A stretch of 52,725 nt of DNA, from NCBI GenBank assembly GCA_028287285.1, contig JAQBPY010000189.1, positions 1 through 52,725 of the forward strand, in the 5' to 3' direction. Position numbers and translations under genes: made by a program. Below are positions 8,735 to 16,934 of the stretch, piece after piece. This stretch comes from Gemmatimonadota bacterium (GTDB lineage: Bacteria > Gemmatimonadota > Gemmatimonadetes > Gemmatimonadales > Gemmatimonadaceae). A model generated the notes under the pieces. It did not search any database and was not told where the DNA came from. It saw only the letters and a list, made by a program, of their open reading frames with translations. Each line of letters opens with the position of its first letter. Within the stretch, counting starts at the first letter, position 1.

Positions 8735-8797
8735 GGAATACGCGATTTCTCCCAGTGAAAACACGATATTTCCCTATGAAAACACGATTTCCCCCCC
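8735..8797 (-). repeat. Three 21-bp direct repeats upstream of the SWIB gene
   Basis: Three copies begin at 8735, 8756 and 8777, exactly 21 bases apart. The shared core is TGAAAACACGAT followed by T-rich and C-rich bases; the first copy is divergent (GGAATACGCGAT). The array lies 93-155 bases upstream of the SWIB start on the - strand and just beyond the end of the hydrolase gene. Two helical turns per unit would put all copies on one face of the DNA, as expected for a regulator binding array. Confidence 0.6.
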
Positions 8798-8816
8798 GAG
8801 CCGCGCGCGATTCAGC

Positions 8817-10412
8817 TCACAGCGTGCTCGCGAGCCAGTCGGCGAGCACACCGAGAAAGTCGCGCCGGACCGCATACGACGGCAGCTTGTCGTAGCCCTT
8901 GGGGTTGCCTGATGCGTCCTCGAGCATGAGGTGATTCATGCGTGGAAAGAGATGCGTGGTGACCTTTCGATTTCCGCCAGCGCGTATCGCCGCGGCGAGC
9001 GTGGCCGCCTGCTCCGGAGTGACCTGCTGATCTGTTTCTCCCTGGAGAATGAGCGTTGGCACGCGGATGCGACGCGCGGCAGGCAGTGGATCGTAGTCGG
9101 CCCAGAAGTGAAGCCAACCCGGCGCCGCGAATATTTTCTCCACTTCGCGAGTCGATTCTTCGAGTGCGGCGGCGCGCCGGCCCGCCGCGATGGATGGCTC
9201 GTGATCGATCTGATATTTGCGCTGGAACGCCGAGATCTCCCGGCCTGTCCTGGCCTGGCCGGCGATCAGCACGAGTGCGCGGAGCGTGGAATCCTTGGCC
9301 GCAATCATCGGCGCGATGATGCCGCCTTCGCTATGGCCCACGAGTCCGAGCCGCGCTGCATCGACGTCGGCACGCGTGCGCAGCCAGGCAAGGCCGGCAC
9401 GGATGTCGTCGGCGAAATCGGCGGAGGTGGCGGCGGCCGGCCCGGCATCAGAGCCGCCCACGCCGCGATCGTCGAGACGCAGCACCGCGATACCGCGCCG
9501 CGAAAGCGTGTCGGCGATTTCGCGAAATGGACGATAATTGCCGAGCGCCGGTACGGCTTCGTCGCGATCCTGTGCGCCCGAGCCTGTGATGAGCACCACG
9601 GCTGGAACACGCGCACCCGCCCTGTGCTTTGGCATCGTGAGTGTTCCCGCGATGCCGATGCCGGACGACGTCTTGAAATGCACGTCTTCGGCAGTGTAGG
9701 GTGCGCCGGCAGGTGCGTTGTAGCTCAGCGCCGCCGGCGACCAGCGGGCCGCTGGGGAGTCTCCGGCGAGACGGTCGAAGCGTGCGTTCTGACTCGGAAT
9801 GATGGCGCCGAGGAGCCGGCCCACATTGTCCGTGTGGGCGCGAATGTCGACGTTGTTGAGCGAGAGCACCGCGGAGTCCTTGCCCACCCGCATCACGCGA
9901 ACAGGAAGCCACTGGCCGGCACCGAGCAACAACGGCACGCTCACGGAATCACCACCAATTGCCCGCGCCCGACGCAGCACGAGCTCGAGTGTCTGCCCGG
10001 AGAGGTTGGCGAACGGGATGGCGCCGCGCGGCACAGCCATACGCCGGATCTGCGTGGGATTCTTTCCGGCCGGATCGACGCTGCTGACCACGGCGGAATC
10101 GCCCGTGATCGCCAAGAGGGTGTGTGTCGTCGCGCTGTCGCCCTGCGGCCCAGTGCCCGTTGTCATGTCCGCGCTGAGCACTTCGCCCGCGGGCGAAATG
10201 GTCATGACACGATGCAGTGTCAGCACCGGCGTACGCAGGCGCAGCGTGGCCTCGGCGCGGCCTTTCTCGTAGGTCGCTGTCTCTACGGCCAGCGTATCCT
10301 TGGATTGGCGAACGAGAAATACTGCCCGTTCAACTGCCTGTGCCTGGACGGATGTGGAAAGCGCGGAGAGCGCACACCCGAGGATCGTCATGCCGCGACG
10401 AGCCATTGTCAT
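8817..10412 (-). CDS. Exported alpha/beta hydrolase
   Basis: A 531-residue secreted hydrolase. The signal peptide is MTMARRGMTILGCALSALSTSVQAQA. The N-terminal ~260 residues form an unassigned beta-rich region. The C-terminal alpha/beta-hydrolase domain shows an oxyanion-type stretch (VVLITGSGAQDRDE), the nucleophile elbow GHSEGG, an acid in LILQGETDQQV and the final His in FPRMNHLML. It resembles dienelactone hydrolase or prolyl-oligopeptidase-type esterases; the substrate is unknown. ATG 10412 is preceded by AGGAG at a suitable distance and overlaps the stop of the SdpI-like gene as ATGA, so the two are translationally coupled. The frame is open upstream, but that stretch lies inside the SdpI gene. 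Confidence 0.85.
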   Translation of the reverse strand: MTMARRGMTILGCALSALSTSVQAQAVERAVFLVRQSKDTLAVETATYEKGRAEATLRLRTPVLTLHRVMTISPAGEVLSADMTTGTGPQGDSATTHTLLAITGDSAVVSSVDPAGKNPTQIRRMAVPRGAIPFANLSGQTLELVLRRARAIGGDSVSVPLLLGAGQWLPVRVMRVGKDSAVLSLNNVDIRAHTDNVGRLLGAIIPSQNARFDRLAGDSPAARWSPAALSYNAPAGAPYTAEDVHFKTSSGIGIAGTLTMPKHRAGARVPAVVLITGSGAQDRDEAVPALGNYRPFREIADTLSRRGIAVLRLDDRGVGGSDAGPAAATSADFADDIRAGLAWLRTRADVDAARLGLVGHSEGGIIAPMIAAKDSTLRALVLIAGQARTGREISAFQRKYQIDHEPSIAAGRRAAALEESTREVEKIFAAPGWLHFWADYDPLPAARRIRVPTLILQGETDQQVTPEQAATLAAAIRAGGNRKVTTHLFPRMNHLMLEDASGNPKGYDKLPSYAVRRDFLGVLADWLASTL

Positions 10413-11059
10413 TTTTTCATCTCCTGCTTCCATGTGAGATATGAATAGATCATCGGTCCGAGCAGCGCGATCAGGGCTGCTCCGATGACAACTGGAATGC
10501 CGGAGCCGGAGGGCAGCAGCAGCGCGGCCGCGATCATGACGAGGCCCGCCGTGACCATGGCATACCCGCCCACGCGATGCGTTCGCATCCAGACGCGGTC
10601 GCTCGACAGGGTCCACGGCGTGCGGATGCCGTAGACGAAGTTCGGTCGGGCACGAGGAAGCAGGTTGCCCATGATGACGAAGAGTGCTCCAGCGAGAATT
10701 GGCCCCACGACGGCAACGCTGACATGGTGGCCGAGCCCCACCGCAAGGAGGGTGAGGTGCATGGCGAACAGGAGCGTGCTCGTGGCGGCGATGACGATGT
10801 CGTAGGATTTGTAGAACTTCTGGAAGTTGTCACCGCGTGGGTCGATGGACGGCGCGGCACGGAGTACGAGCCACATGACGAGCATCATCGCGGGTGAGAA
10901 GAAGGCGCCCACGATTCGCGGCATCCAGCCGTTGGGATTTCCGTCCATGTCCCAGTGGACGACCATGCGCTCGGGCAGGCGTGTGAGGACTGCGGCCGAA
11001 ATGATGGTGGCGAGCAGTGCAAGTGCGAGCGGGTACCACCGTTTGACGAAACTAGGCAT
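10409..11059 (-). CDS. SdpI/DUF1648-family membrane protein
   Basis: A 216-residue membrane protein with six or so hydrophobic helices. The N-terminal DUF1648-type segment includes MVVHWDMDGNPNGWMPR, typical of this family, and the C-terminal half matches SdpI (FVYGIRTPWTLSSDRVWMRTHRVGGYAMV). In Bacillus subtilis SdpI is the immunity protein for the SDP killing peptide and sequesters its autorepressor SdpR. Here the gene likewise follows an ArsR-type regulator, overlapping it by 8 bases, which argues for the same regulator/membrane-sensor pairing. Start at ATG 11059; the longer frame to 11221 lies inside the regulator gene. No toxin peptide gene was identified nearby. Confidence 0.85.
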   Translation of the reverse strand: MPSFVKRWYPLALALLATIISAAVLTRLPERMVVHWDMDGNPNGWMPRIVGAFFSPAMMLVMWLVLRAAPSIDPRGDNFQKFYKSYDIVIAATSTLLFAMHLTLLAVGLGHHVSVAVVGPILAGALFVIMGNLLPRARPNFVYGIRTPWTLSSDRVWMRTHRVGGYAMVTAGLVMIAAALLLPSGSGIPVVIGAALIALLGPMIYSYLTWKQEMKK

Positions 11060-11324
11060 CACGCCCTCCTGGGCGCATCCATGACCAGAGATGCTCGACG
11101 ACGTCCTGAAAGACACTGGTGTTGAGCTCGTAGACGACCTGTTGGCCGACGCGGGTGGAGAGCACGAGTTCGGCGTCACGGAGCACGGCGAGGTGGCGCG
11201 ACACGGTCGGCCATGCAGCATCGAAGTGGTGGGCGATCTCGCCGGACGTGAGGGGACCTTCCTTCAGCAGGCGAAGGATGTCGCGCCGGGTGGCGTCGGA
11301 GAGGGCCTTGAAGGCGGCGTCCAT
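11052..11324 (-). CDS. ArsR-family repressor (SdpR-like)
   Basis: A 90-residue winged-helix repressor. MDAAFKALSDATRRDILRLLKEGPLTSGEIAHHF followed by WPTVSRHLAVLRDAELV is the classical ArsR recognition region. There are no ArsR metal-site cysteines (ELCVCDL is absent), as in SdpR-type members. It heads a three-gene - strand operon: regulator, SdpI-like membrane protein, exported hydrolase. A near-perfect 34-bp palindrome with a promoter inside it lies directly upstream, so it probably represses its own operon. Confidence 0.92.
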   Translation of the reverse strand: MDAAFKALSDATRRDILRLLKEGPLTSGEIAHHFDAAWPTVSRHLAVLRDAELVLSTRVGQQVVYELNTSVFQDVVEHLWSWMRPGGRDA

Positions 11325-11328
11325 GACG

Positions 11329-11362
11329 CTTGCATAGTAAGCTAATTAGCTAATTATGCAAG
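11329..11362 (-). promoter_or_regulatory. Palindromic operator overlapping the ArsR-SdpI promoter
   Basis: Two inverted repeats share one centre at 11345.5: outer arms CTTGCATA (11329-11336) and TATGCAAG (11355-11362), and an inner perfect 12-mer AGCTAATTAGCT (11340-11351). On the - strand, -35 TTGCAT and -10 TACTAT (11339-11334), spaced by 16 bp, lie inside the palindrome. The -10 ends only 9 bases before the ATG, so the transcript would have almost no leader. Confidence 0.75.
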
Positions 11363-11424
11363 TATCATGAACGTATCTCCCTCCGAATGACACCGCACGG
11401 CCCTTTTGCAAGTCCGAGCGCGAT

Positions 11425-12312
11425 CTACAGCAAGGAACGGAGGAGCGCCATCATCTGGAGGTCGTACGGATCCGCGGAGTCATCGTCGTCCGCGATCTCG
11501 TAGTTCAGTTGCGGCGTTTCCAGGATCAACGGGATATTCCGGGCACGCTTGTCGGCCAGGATCCAGCGGAACGCCTCGGTGCCAATCAAACCCTCCCCGA
11601 GCAGCCGGTGGCGATCCTTGTTGGAGCCGAGCGCGCCCTCGCTGTCGTTCAGGTGGAAGAATCCGGGCGCTTCACCCGTCGCCTCCTCGAATGCGTCCAG
11701 AATACGAGCTGTCGCGACGGCGGATTCAGTGAGGTCGAACCCACTGGCGAAGAGGTGGCAGGTGTCTAGACCATACCCGGTGCGCGAGCGCAGGCGCTGC
11801 GGGATGTGCGCGAGAATGGCGCCCACTTCCTCCGGCGTGCGACCCATCGTTCGCCCCGCCCCGGCGGTGTTCTCCACAAGGAGTCGTGTGTCGCCGGACA
11901 CTTCCTTGAGCGCGTGAATGATGGTCGACGCGATACGTTCGGCCGCACCGTCGCGGTCGTCGTCGGTGGCCGCGCCCGGATGAAAGCACACGGCACCCAC
12001 GCCGAGCGCGGTGGAGCGTGCGAGCTCCCTGGTGAGGCCGTCGCGTGCACGCACCCATTTCGCTTCGTCGGGGGTGGCGGTGTTCAGGACATAGGCCGCA
12101 TGAACCACCACGTGCTCCGGCGAAATCGAAGTGGATGCGAGCGTCTCGCGGAAACGTGTGACACGCTCCGCCTTGATGGACACCTTGTCGTTGTAGTACT
12201 TGGGAATGGCGGTGAAGATCTGGAGCGCGCGCATGCCCGCGCTCGATGCGCGGCGGGCGGCCATGTGAATGCCGCCCGCGTCGACGGTGTGTGCGCCGAA
12301 ATAATGGGTCAT
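11425..12312 (-). CDS. nfo: Endonuclease IV (AP endonuclease family 2)
   Basis: Cytoplasmic DNA repair enzyme that cuts 5' to abasic sites using three zinc ions. The TIM-barrel metal ligands are visible in sequence: GAHTVDAGG at the N-terminus, VVVHAAYVLN, CFHPGA, LLVENTAGAG, GYGLDTCHLFASGFD, FFHLNDSEGALGSNKDRHRLLGEGLIG and a final IPLILETPQ. Length (295 residues) is normal for the family. It ends 62 bases before the operator region of the ArsR operon and follows the REC-HisKA gene on the same strand by 8 bases, so the two are probably co-transcribed. Confidence 0.93.
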   Translation of the reverse strand: MTHYFGAHTVDAGGIHMAARRASSAGMRALQIFTAIPKYYNDKVSIKAERVTRFRETLASTSISPEHVVVHAAYVLNTATPDEAKWVRARDGLTRELARSTALGVGAVCFHPGAATDDDRDGAAERIASTIIHALKEVSGDTRLLVENTAGAGRTMGRTPEEVGAILAHIPQRLRSRTGYGLDTCHLFASGFDLTESAVATARILDAFEEATGEAPGFFHLNDSEGALGSNKDRHRLLGEGLIGTEAFRWILADKRARNIPLILETPQLNYEIADDDDSADPYDLQMMALLRSLL

Positions 12313-12320
12313 ACGATCCC

Positions 12321-13004
12321 CTAGTCTGACCGGCTCGTGCGGGACGAGAGGTCGATCATCATGGAGCCGGCGAGATATTCCACCGACTGCGGATTCTTGA
12401 GCTTGGCGAGGCGGCGCACGACCTGCGCAATGCGTGCCGCCTGCTCCTGGATGATGTGCAGCTGCTCGTACTGGTCTTCCGTGAGTCCCTTGTCCATCAT
12501 CAGCAGCTCGGCGTGGCCGAGCAATGCGGAGAGCGGATTGTTGATTTCGTGCTCGAGGGCGATGGTCGTCTCACCGATGCCGGCGAGCCACCGCGAGCGT
12601 GCGAGCTCCGCTTCGGCGGCGCGCCTGGCGGTATCCTGTGCGATACGCCGCTTCGCGATCTCGAGGCGTGCGCGGAGATTCTCCGGCGAGCTTGGCTTGG
12701 TGACGTAGTCGTCCGCACCGGCTTCGAGCACGCTCACGAGATCATCACGCCCATCGCGCGCCGTGACGATGAGCACGAACGTTTCGCGACCTGCGTCATG
12801 ACCGCGAATGCGCCGGCAGACCTCGAGTCCATCGAGACCGGGCATGTTGATGTCGAGCACGACGAGCGGTGCGGGATCGCGTTGGAAGGACTCCCACGCG
12901 GCCTCGCCATTGTCGGCGATGGTCACGTCGTGGTCGAGGTCGGCAAGGACCGCGGCCAGAAGGGTCCGGGCGATTACGTCGTCGTCAGCGAAAAGTACGC
13001 GCAT
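12321..13004 (-). CDS. Receiver-HisKA protein lacking an ATPase domain
   Basis: A 227-residue protein. Residues 1-122 are a receiver (acidic ADDD, phospho-acceptor Asp in LVVLDINMPGLDG, Thr in LIVTARD, Lys in YVTKPSSP). A helical linker (EIAKRRIAQDTARRAAEAELARS) is followed by a HisKA-type dimerisation helix with an H-box (TTIALEHEINNPLSALLGHAELL). The protein stops after the second helix with no HATPase domain. By architecture it cannot autophosphorylate; it resembles a phosphotransfer protein or an adaptor that is phosphorylated by, or transfers to, other kinases. The frame is clean, so a recent truncation is not evident. It overlaps no neighbour and precedes nfo by 8 bases. Confidence 0.85.
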   Translation of the reverse strand: MRVLFADDDVIARTLLAAVLADLDHDVTIADNGEAAWESFQRDPAPLVVLDINMPGLDGLEVCRRIRGHDAGRETFVLIVTARDGRDDLVSVLEAGADDYVTKPSSPENLRARLEIAKRRIAQDTARRAAEAELARSRWLAGIGETTIALEHEINNPLSALLGHAELLMMDKGLTEDQYEQLHIIQEQAARIAQVVRRLAKLKNPQSVEYLAGSMMIDLSSRTSRSD

Positions 13005-13024
13005 GAGTGGCGCGGCCTGGTTGG

Positions 13025-13828
13025 TCAGTGGATGGTACCGTCGCGAACGTGCAGCACGGCGCCTCTGGTTGACGTCGAGCCGTCACGCCAGGCGACGGTG
13101 ACGCGATGGCCCCGGACGGCGACAAGTGGCTGCGTCGCCGATCCATTGTCGTCCGAAACCGGCAGCATGCGATCCTCGAAAATGTGGCCCATTGTTCGCG
13201 ACAACGCGAGACCAATGCGCGGCGTCCGGCTGTTGGGATCCTCAAACGCGACAACGACATGGCCGCCTGAGGCTGCCACACTCGTGTTTCCCAGTCGCTC
13301 GCCGTAAATGATGGGAACCGGCGAGTGGAAGGTAATGCCGCCGTCCATGGAGTGCGCGAAAAAGAGGCCCGGACCTTCCTCCGCCAAGAGGGCGTAGGTC
13401 ACGTGCACATATCCGCTGGCCGAGTCCGCCGCGATGGCGGGCGCGGTGTGGTGGCATCCCATGGCGGAACGGTCGGTCGTATCGACAGGCGCAACATCGC
13501 TCCAATCGCGGCCCCCATTGGTGGTTCTGGCGGAGAGCAGACGTACGCTGCTGTCGGCGCGCGGAGACCACCAGACGGCAACGACGGTGTTGCCTGCGCG
13601 CGCAGCCCGCATGGAGCCCACACATGCGAGTGCGGGGGGCGTCAACTGCTCGGCGAGAATGCGGAGGCTGTCGTCGAGCAGGGCTCCGCCGGGACCGAGG
13701 GCCATGACGTCGGACCGGGATGTGACGGTACGGGCCGCGGTCCATTCGACCGGTGGGGTGGTGCATCCTGCCGCCGCGAGAATCCCGACGGCAGCGACGA
13801 GGGACAAGAGCCCGCGGACGAATGACAT
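13025..13828 (-). CDS. BNR-repeat (sialidase-like) lipoprotein
   Basis: A 267-residue predicted lipoprotein. The signal peptide ends in a lipobox (GILAAAGC), so the mature protein would be lipid-anchored. The body contains Asp-box/BNR-type stretches (ARTTNGGRDWSDV, AHSMDGGITFHSP) and repeats of the form S.S.VHVTYALL / VVVAFEDPN / VTVAWRDGS, as in six-bladed sialidase-fold propellers. No full sialidase catalytic set (Arg triad, Tyr/Glu) is evident, so enzymatic activity is not claimed. The start at ATG 13828 gives a proper signal peptide; the longer frame from 13882 adds an Arg-rich extension. It is divergent from pruA. Confidence 0.75.
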   Translation of the reverse strand: MSFVRGLLSLVAAVGILAAAGCTTPPVEWTAARTVTSRSDVMALGPGGALLDDSLRILAEQLTPPALACVGSMRAARAGNTVVAVWWSPRADSSVRLLSARTTNGGRDWSDVAPVDTTDRSAMGCHHTAPAIAADSASGYVHVTYALLAEEGPGLFFAHSMDGGITFHSPVPIIYGERLGNTSVAASGGHVVVAFEDPNSRTPRIGLALSRTMGHIFEDRMLPVSDDNGSATQPLVAVRGHRVTVAWRDGSTSTRGAVLHVRDGTIH

Positions 13829-13940
13829 GGCGCAGAATAGTCCACCGCGCCTGCCCCGTGAAGCGAGCGCGCCCAGATTCACCCTCCCGGATTATCTTTC
13901 TCGCGCGTCGAACACACTGCCACCCGAGCCACAGACCCGA

Positions 13941-15596
13941 ATGTCCGCTCCGCTGTCATCGCCCCTTGCCGGTTTTTCCGGCACGCGCCGCGTTCCGCCG
14001 CCGGTCAACGAGCCGGTCAAGAGCTACGCGCCAGGCTCTCCGGAAAAGATCGCGCTCAAGACGCGTCTCGCGGCCATGGCGGCCGAACGGATCGACATCC
14101 CGATCATCATCGGGGGAGAGGACGTGCGCACGGGGGACCTCGCACAGAGCGTGATGCCGCATGACCACAAGCACGTGCTCGCGGACTGGCATCGCGCCAC
14201 GCCGGCGCACGTGGAACAGGCCATCGCCGCCGCGAATCGTGCAGGCAAGGACTGGGCGAACTGGGCGTGGGAAGATCGCGCGGCGGTATTTCTTCGCGCA
14301 GCCGAGCTGCTGACGACAACCTGGCGGCAGACCATCAACGCCGCCACGATGCTCGGCCAATCCAAGACGGCGTTCCAGGCGGAAATCGACTCGGCGTGCG
14401 AGCTGATCGACTTCTGGCGCTTCAATCCGGCATACGCGCAGGAGTTGTATGCGGAGCAGCCGCTCAGCAGCAACATCATGTGGAACCAGCTGGACTACCG
14501 GCCGCTGGAGGGCTTCGTGTACGCGGTCACGCCGTTCAACTTCACGTCGATCGCGGGCAACCTGCCAACGGCGCCGGCGCTCATGGGCAACACCGTCATC
14601 TGGAAGCCTGCCGGCTCCGCGATGGTGTCGGCATACTATCTCATGCGCCTCCTCGAGGCGGCCGGACTGCCGCCCGGTGTAATCAACCTCGTCCCGGGCG
14701 ATGCTACTGCCATTTCGAAGGTGGCGTTAGGTCATCGCGATCTGGCCGGCGTGCACTTCACGGGGAGCACCGGCGTGTTCAACACCATGTGGCAGACCAT
14801 CGGGCGCGACATGTCGACGTATGCGAGCTATCCGCGAATCGTGGGCGAAACGGGTGGCAAGGATTTCATCATCGCGCACGCGTCGGCCGATCCGCAGGCA
14901 CTCGCCGTGGCCATCGCGCGCGGCGGGTTCGAGTATCAGGGACAGAAGTGCTCGGCCGCAAGCAGGGTGTATGTGCCACGCTCGCTGTGGAAGGACGTGA
15001 AGGAGCGGACGATCGCCATCATGGAAGAGCTGAAGATGGGTGACGTCACCGACTTCAGGAATTTCATGGGTGCGGTGATCGACGAGCGCTCGTTCAACAA
15101 GATCTCCGACTATCTCGCCGACGCGAAGAAGAATGCGGTGGTACTCGCGGGCGGAAAGGCGGAGGGCAAGGATGGCTACTTCATCCAGCCGACGTTGATC
15201 GAGACGAAGGATCCAGGCTACCGGTTGATGTGCGAAGAGATCTTCGGGCCGGTGGTCACGGCGTACGTCTACGATGATGCAAAGTGGGCAGAGACGCTGA
15301 AGATCGTGGATTCGTCGTCGCCCTATGCGCTCACGGGTGCAGTGTTCGCCACCGATCGCCATGCGGTGCGGGAAGCAATGCTCGCGTTGCGCAATGCGGC
15401 GGGAAACTTCTACGTGAACGACAAGCCCACGGGCGCGGTAGTTGGCCAGCAGCCGTTTGGTGGCGCGCGTGCATCGGGAACGAATGACAAGGCGGGCTCC
15501 AAGTTGAACCTCGTGCGCTGGATCAGTGCACGCAGCATCAAGGAGACGTTCTCGCCGCCCACGGACTACCGGTATCCGTTCATGGACGAGAAGTAA
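13941..15596 (+). CDS. pruA: 1-pyrroline-5-carboxylate (L-glutamate gamma-semialdehyde) dehydrogenase
   Basis: Oxidises glutamate gamma-semialdehyde to glutamate with NAD+, the second step of proline degradation. At 551 residues it has the length of the stand-alone enzyme. Seen: the cofactor and active-site region AVTPFNFTSIAGNLPTAPALMGN, the general base Glu in VGETGGKD, the catalytic Cys in YQGQKCSAASRVYVP, and EEIFGPVVTAYVYDD near the C-terminus. The reading frame is open upstream to 13434, but that region is antisense to the BNR lipoprotein gene; ATG 13941 gives the standard N-terminus. A PhzF-family gene follows after 2 bases. No proline dehydrogenase is in the window. Confidence 0.94.
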   Translation: MSAPLSSPLAGFSGTRRVPPPVNEPVKSYAPGSPEKIALKTRLAAMAAERIDIPIIIGGEDVRTGDLAQSVMPHDHKHVLADWHRATPAHVEQAIAAANRAGKDWANWAWEDRAAVFLRAAELLTTTWRQTINAATMLGQSKTAFQAEIDSACELIDFWRFNPAYAQELYAEQPLSSNIMWNQLDYRPLEGFVYAVTPFNFTSIAGNLPTAPALMGNTVIWKPAGSAMVSAYYLMRLLEAAGLPPGVINLVPGDATAISKVALGHRDLAGVHFTGSTGVFNTMWQTIGRDMSTYASYPRIVGETGGKDFIIAHASADPQALAVAIARGGFEYQGQKCSAASRVYVPRSLWKDVKERTIAIMEELKMGDVTDFRNFMGAVIDERSFNKISDYLADAKKNAVVLAGGKAEGKDGYFIQPTLIETKDPGYRLMCEEIFGPVVTAYVYDDAKWAETLKIVDSSSPYALTGAVFATDRHAVREAMLALRNAAGNFYVNDKPTGAVVGQQPFGGARASGTNDKAGSKLNLVRWISARSIKETFSPPTDYRYPFMDEK

Positions 15597-15598
15597 GC

Positions 15599-16513
15599 AT
15601 GGCCAGCTTCCGCTACATCACGTGTGATGTATTCACGGATACACCATTTGGAGGAAACCAGCTCGCTGTGTTTCCGGATGCGCGGGGCATTCCCGAGCAC
15701 CGGCTGCTGGATGTCACCCGTGAATTCAATTTCAGCGAAGCGACGTTCGTTTATCCCCCGGCCCACGCCGCCAACACGCGGAAGGTGCGCATCTTCACGC
15801 CGGGCGCGGAGCTTCCATTTGCGGGGCATCCTACCGTAGGAACGGCACACGTCCTCGCTGCCATTGGAGACATTCCCCTCACAGGCGATCTGACCAGAAT
15901 CGTGTTCGAGGAAGGAGTCGGGAATGTGCCCGTGACGATTCGCTCAGCGCGGGGGGTTCCGGTGTTCGCGCAGCTGTCCGCCGCAAAGATGCCCGAGGTT
16001 GGACCGTCCGCACCCGATCGGGCGGTGCTTGCGCGGGTGCTGTCGCTCGAGGTAGACGACCTCCTCGACGATGCGTGGATGCCCCAGGCGTTGTCGTGCG
16101 GCCTGCCATTCCTGTTCGTGCCCGTGAGGGATCGTGCGGCCGTCGGCCGCGCCCGAGTCCGGATCGACGCCTGGGAAACCGCGTTCAAGGGCGCATGGGC
16201 GACGGAGGTGTTCGTCTTTGCGCTCGATGGCGAGCGGGCCGGCTCCGATGTCCGGGCGCGGATGTTCGCGCCGGCGTTGAACATCATGGAGGACCCGGCA
16301 ACGGGCAGCGCGAACGCGGCGCTCGCGGGCTATCTGGCGGCCCGCGACACTCGGCGCAATGGCACGCTCAGGTGGGTTGTGGAACAGGGGTTCGAGATGG
16401 GGCGGCCGAGTATCATCGAGGTGGAGGCGGATGTGTCGGACGGTGTCGTGGGCGCGGTGCGAGTTGGGGGCGCAACGGTGTTGATGTCCGAAGGGACAAT
16501 GGAGATTGGATAA
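15599..16513 (+). CDS. PhzF-family isomerase/epimerase
   Basis: A 304-residue member of the PhzF (diaminopimelate-epimerase-like) fold. The characteristic N-terminus YITCDVFTDTPFGGNQLAVFPDARG is followed by the presumed catalytic Glu in FNFSEATFVYPP. The second half-domain motifs RIFTPGAELPFAGHPTVGTAHVL and DPATGSANAALAGYL form the active-site walls. Most family members are isomerases of unknown substrate, and phenazine synthesis genes are absent here, so no phenazine role is suggested. Start is 2 bases after the pruA stop, implying co-transcription and perhaps a role in amino acid catabolism (inference). Confidence 0.88.
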   Translation: MASFRYITCDVFTDTPFGGNQLAVFPDARGIPEHRLLDVTREFNFSEATFVYPPAHAANTRKVRIFTPGAELPFAGHPTVGTAHVLAAIGDIPLTGDLTRIVFEEGVGNVPVTIRSARGVPVFAQLSAAKMPEVGPSAPDRAVLARVLSLEVDDLLDDAWMPQALSCGLPFLFVPVRDRAAVGRARVRIDAWETAFKGAWATEVFVFALDGERAGSDVRARMFAPALNIMEDPATGSANAALAGYLAARDTRRNGTLRWVVEQGFEMGRPSIIEVEADVSDGVVGAVRVGGATVLMSEGTMEIG

Positions 16514-16522
16514 AGCACGAAA

Positions 16523-16552
16523 GCAGGTCCTTCGCTGCGCTCGAGGACGACA
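16523..16552 (+). repeat. Dispersed intergenic repeat, copy A
   Basis: A 30-bp element beginning GCAGGTCCTTCGCTGCGCTC and ending AGGACGACA, 9 bases after the phzF stop. It matches three other intergenic copies in this window (32026, 33348, 37984). Confidence 0.6.
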
Positions 16553-16572
16553 GATGGAGCAGGACGACAACC

Positions 16573-16845
16573 TCACGGCGACCGCTTGTTCCTTGCGACG
16601 CGGACAGCACCGGTCACGGCGATGACGCAGCCGGCAATGACCATGAGCACGCCGCCATAGGCCAGATACCGCGCATGGTCGGCGGCGGCGAGGGCAGACT
16701 GATTTGGCGGTCCAGGGTGGCGGTACGACAGCTTGGCAATCTCCCCGAATCGTGACAGGGCGCCCACGAATATTGCCACACCGGCGGCAATGCAGCAGAG
16801 CGCGGCGAGGTCCACGAGACGGGCACGCCGGGAGACGAGAGGCAT
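16573..16845 (-). CDS. Small two-helix membrane protein, unknown function
   Basis: A 90-residue protein with two hydrophobic helices (LVDLAALCCIAAGVAIFVGAL and YLAYGGVLMVIAGCVIAVTGAV) separated by a Pro/Asn-containing loop, and a basic end (RVARNKRSP). I recognise no family. It stands alone on the - strand between phzF and serA, so context gives no function. Codon use is in keeping with the neighbours, which supports it being real. Confidence 0.6.
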   Translation of the reverse strand: MPLVSRRARLVDLAALCCIAAGVAIFVGALSRFGEIAKLSYRHPGPPNQSALAAADHARYLAYGGVLMVIAGCVIAVTGAVRVARNKRSP

Positions 16846-16934
16846 GGTGCCGAATATGCTCCTGGTACACGGGTCTGCCTATGGGTTGCCCAGGGCACGA
16901 CGCCTGACGAGCTTGCGAATACCCGCTCCCATAC

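Noticed and set aside
8931..10448. A 505-codon frame on the + strand
   Set aside because: Shadow of the exported hydrolase on the - strand; composition and absence of motifs argue against a gene.
13434..13940. N-terminal extension of the pruA frame
   Set aside because: It is antisense to the BNR lipoprotein gene; the standard PruA N-terminus starts at 13941.
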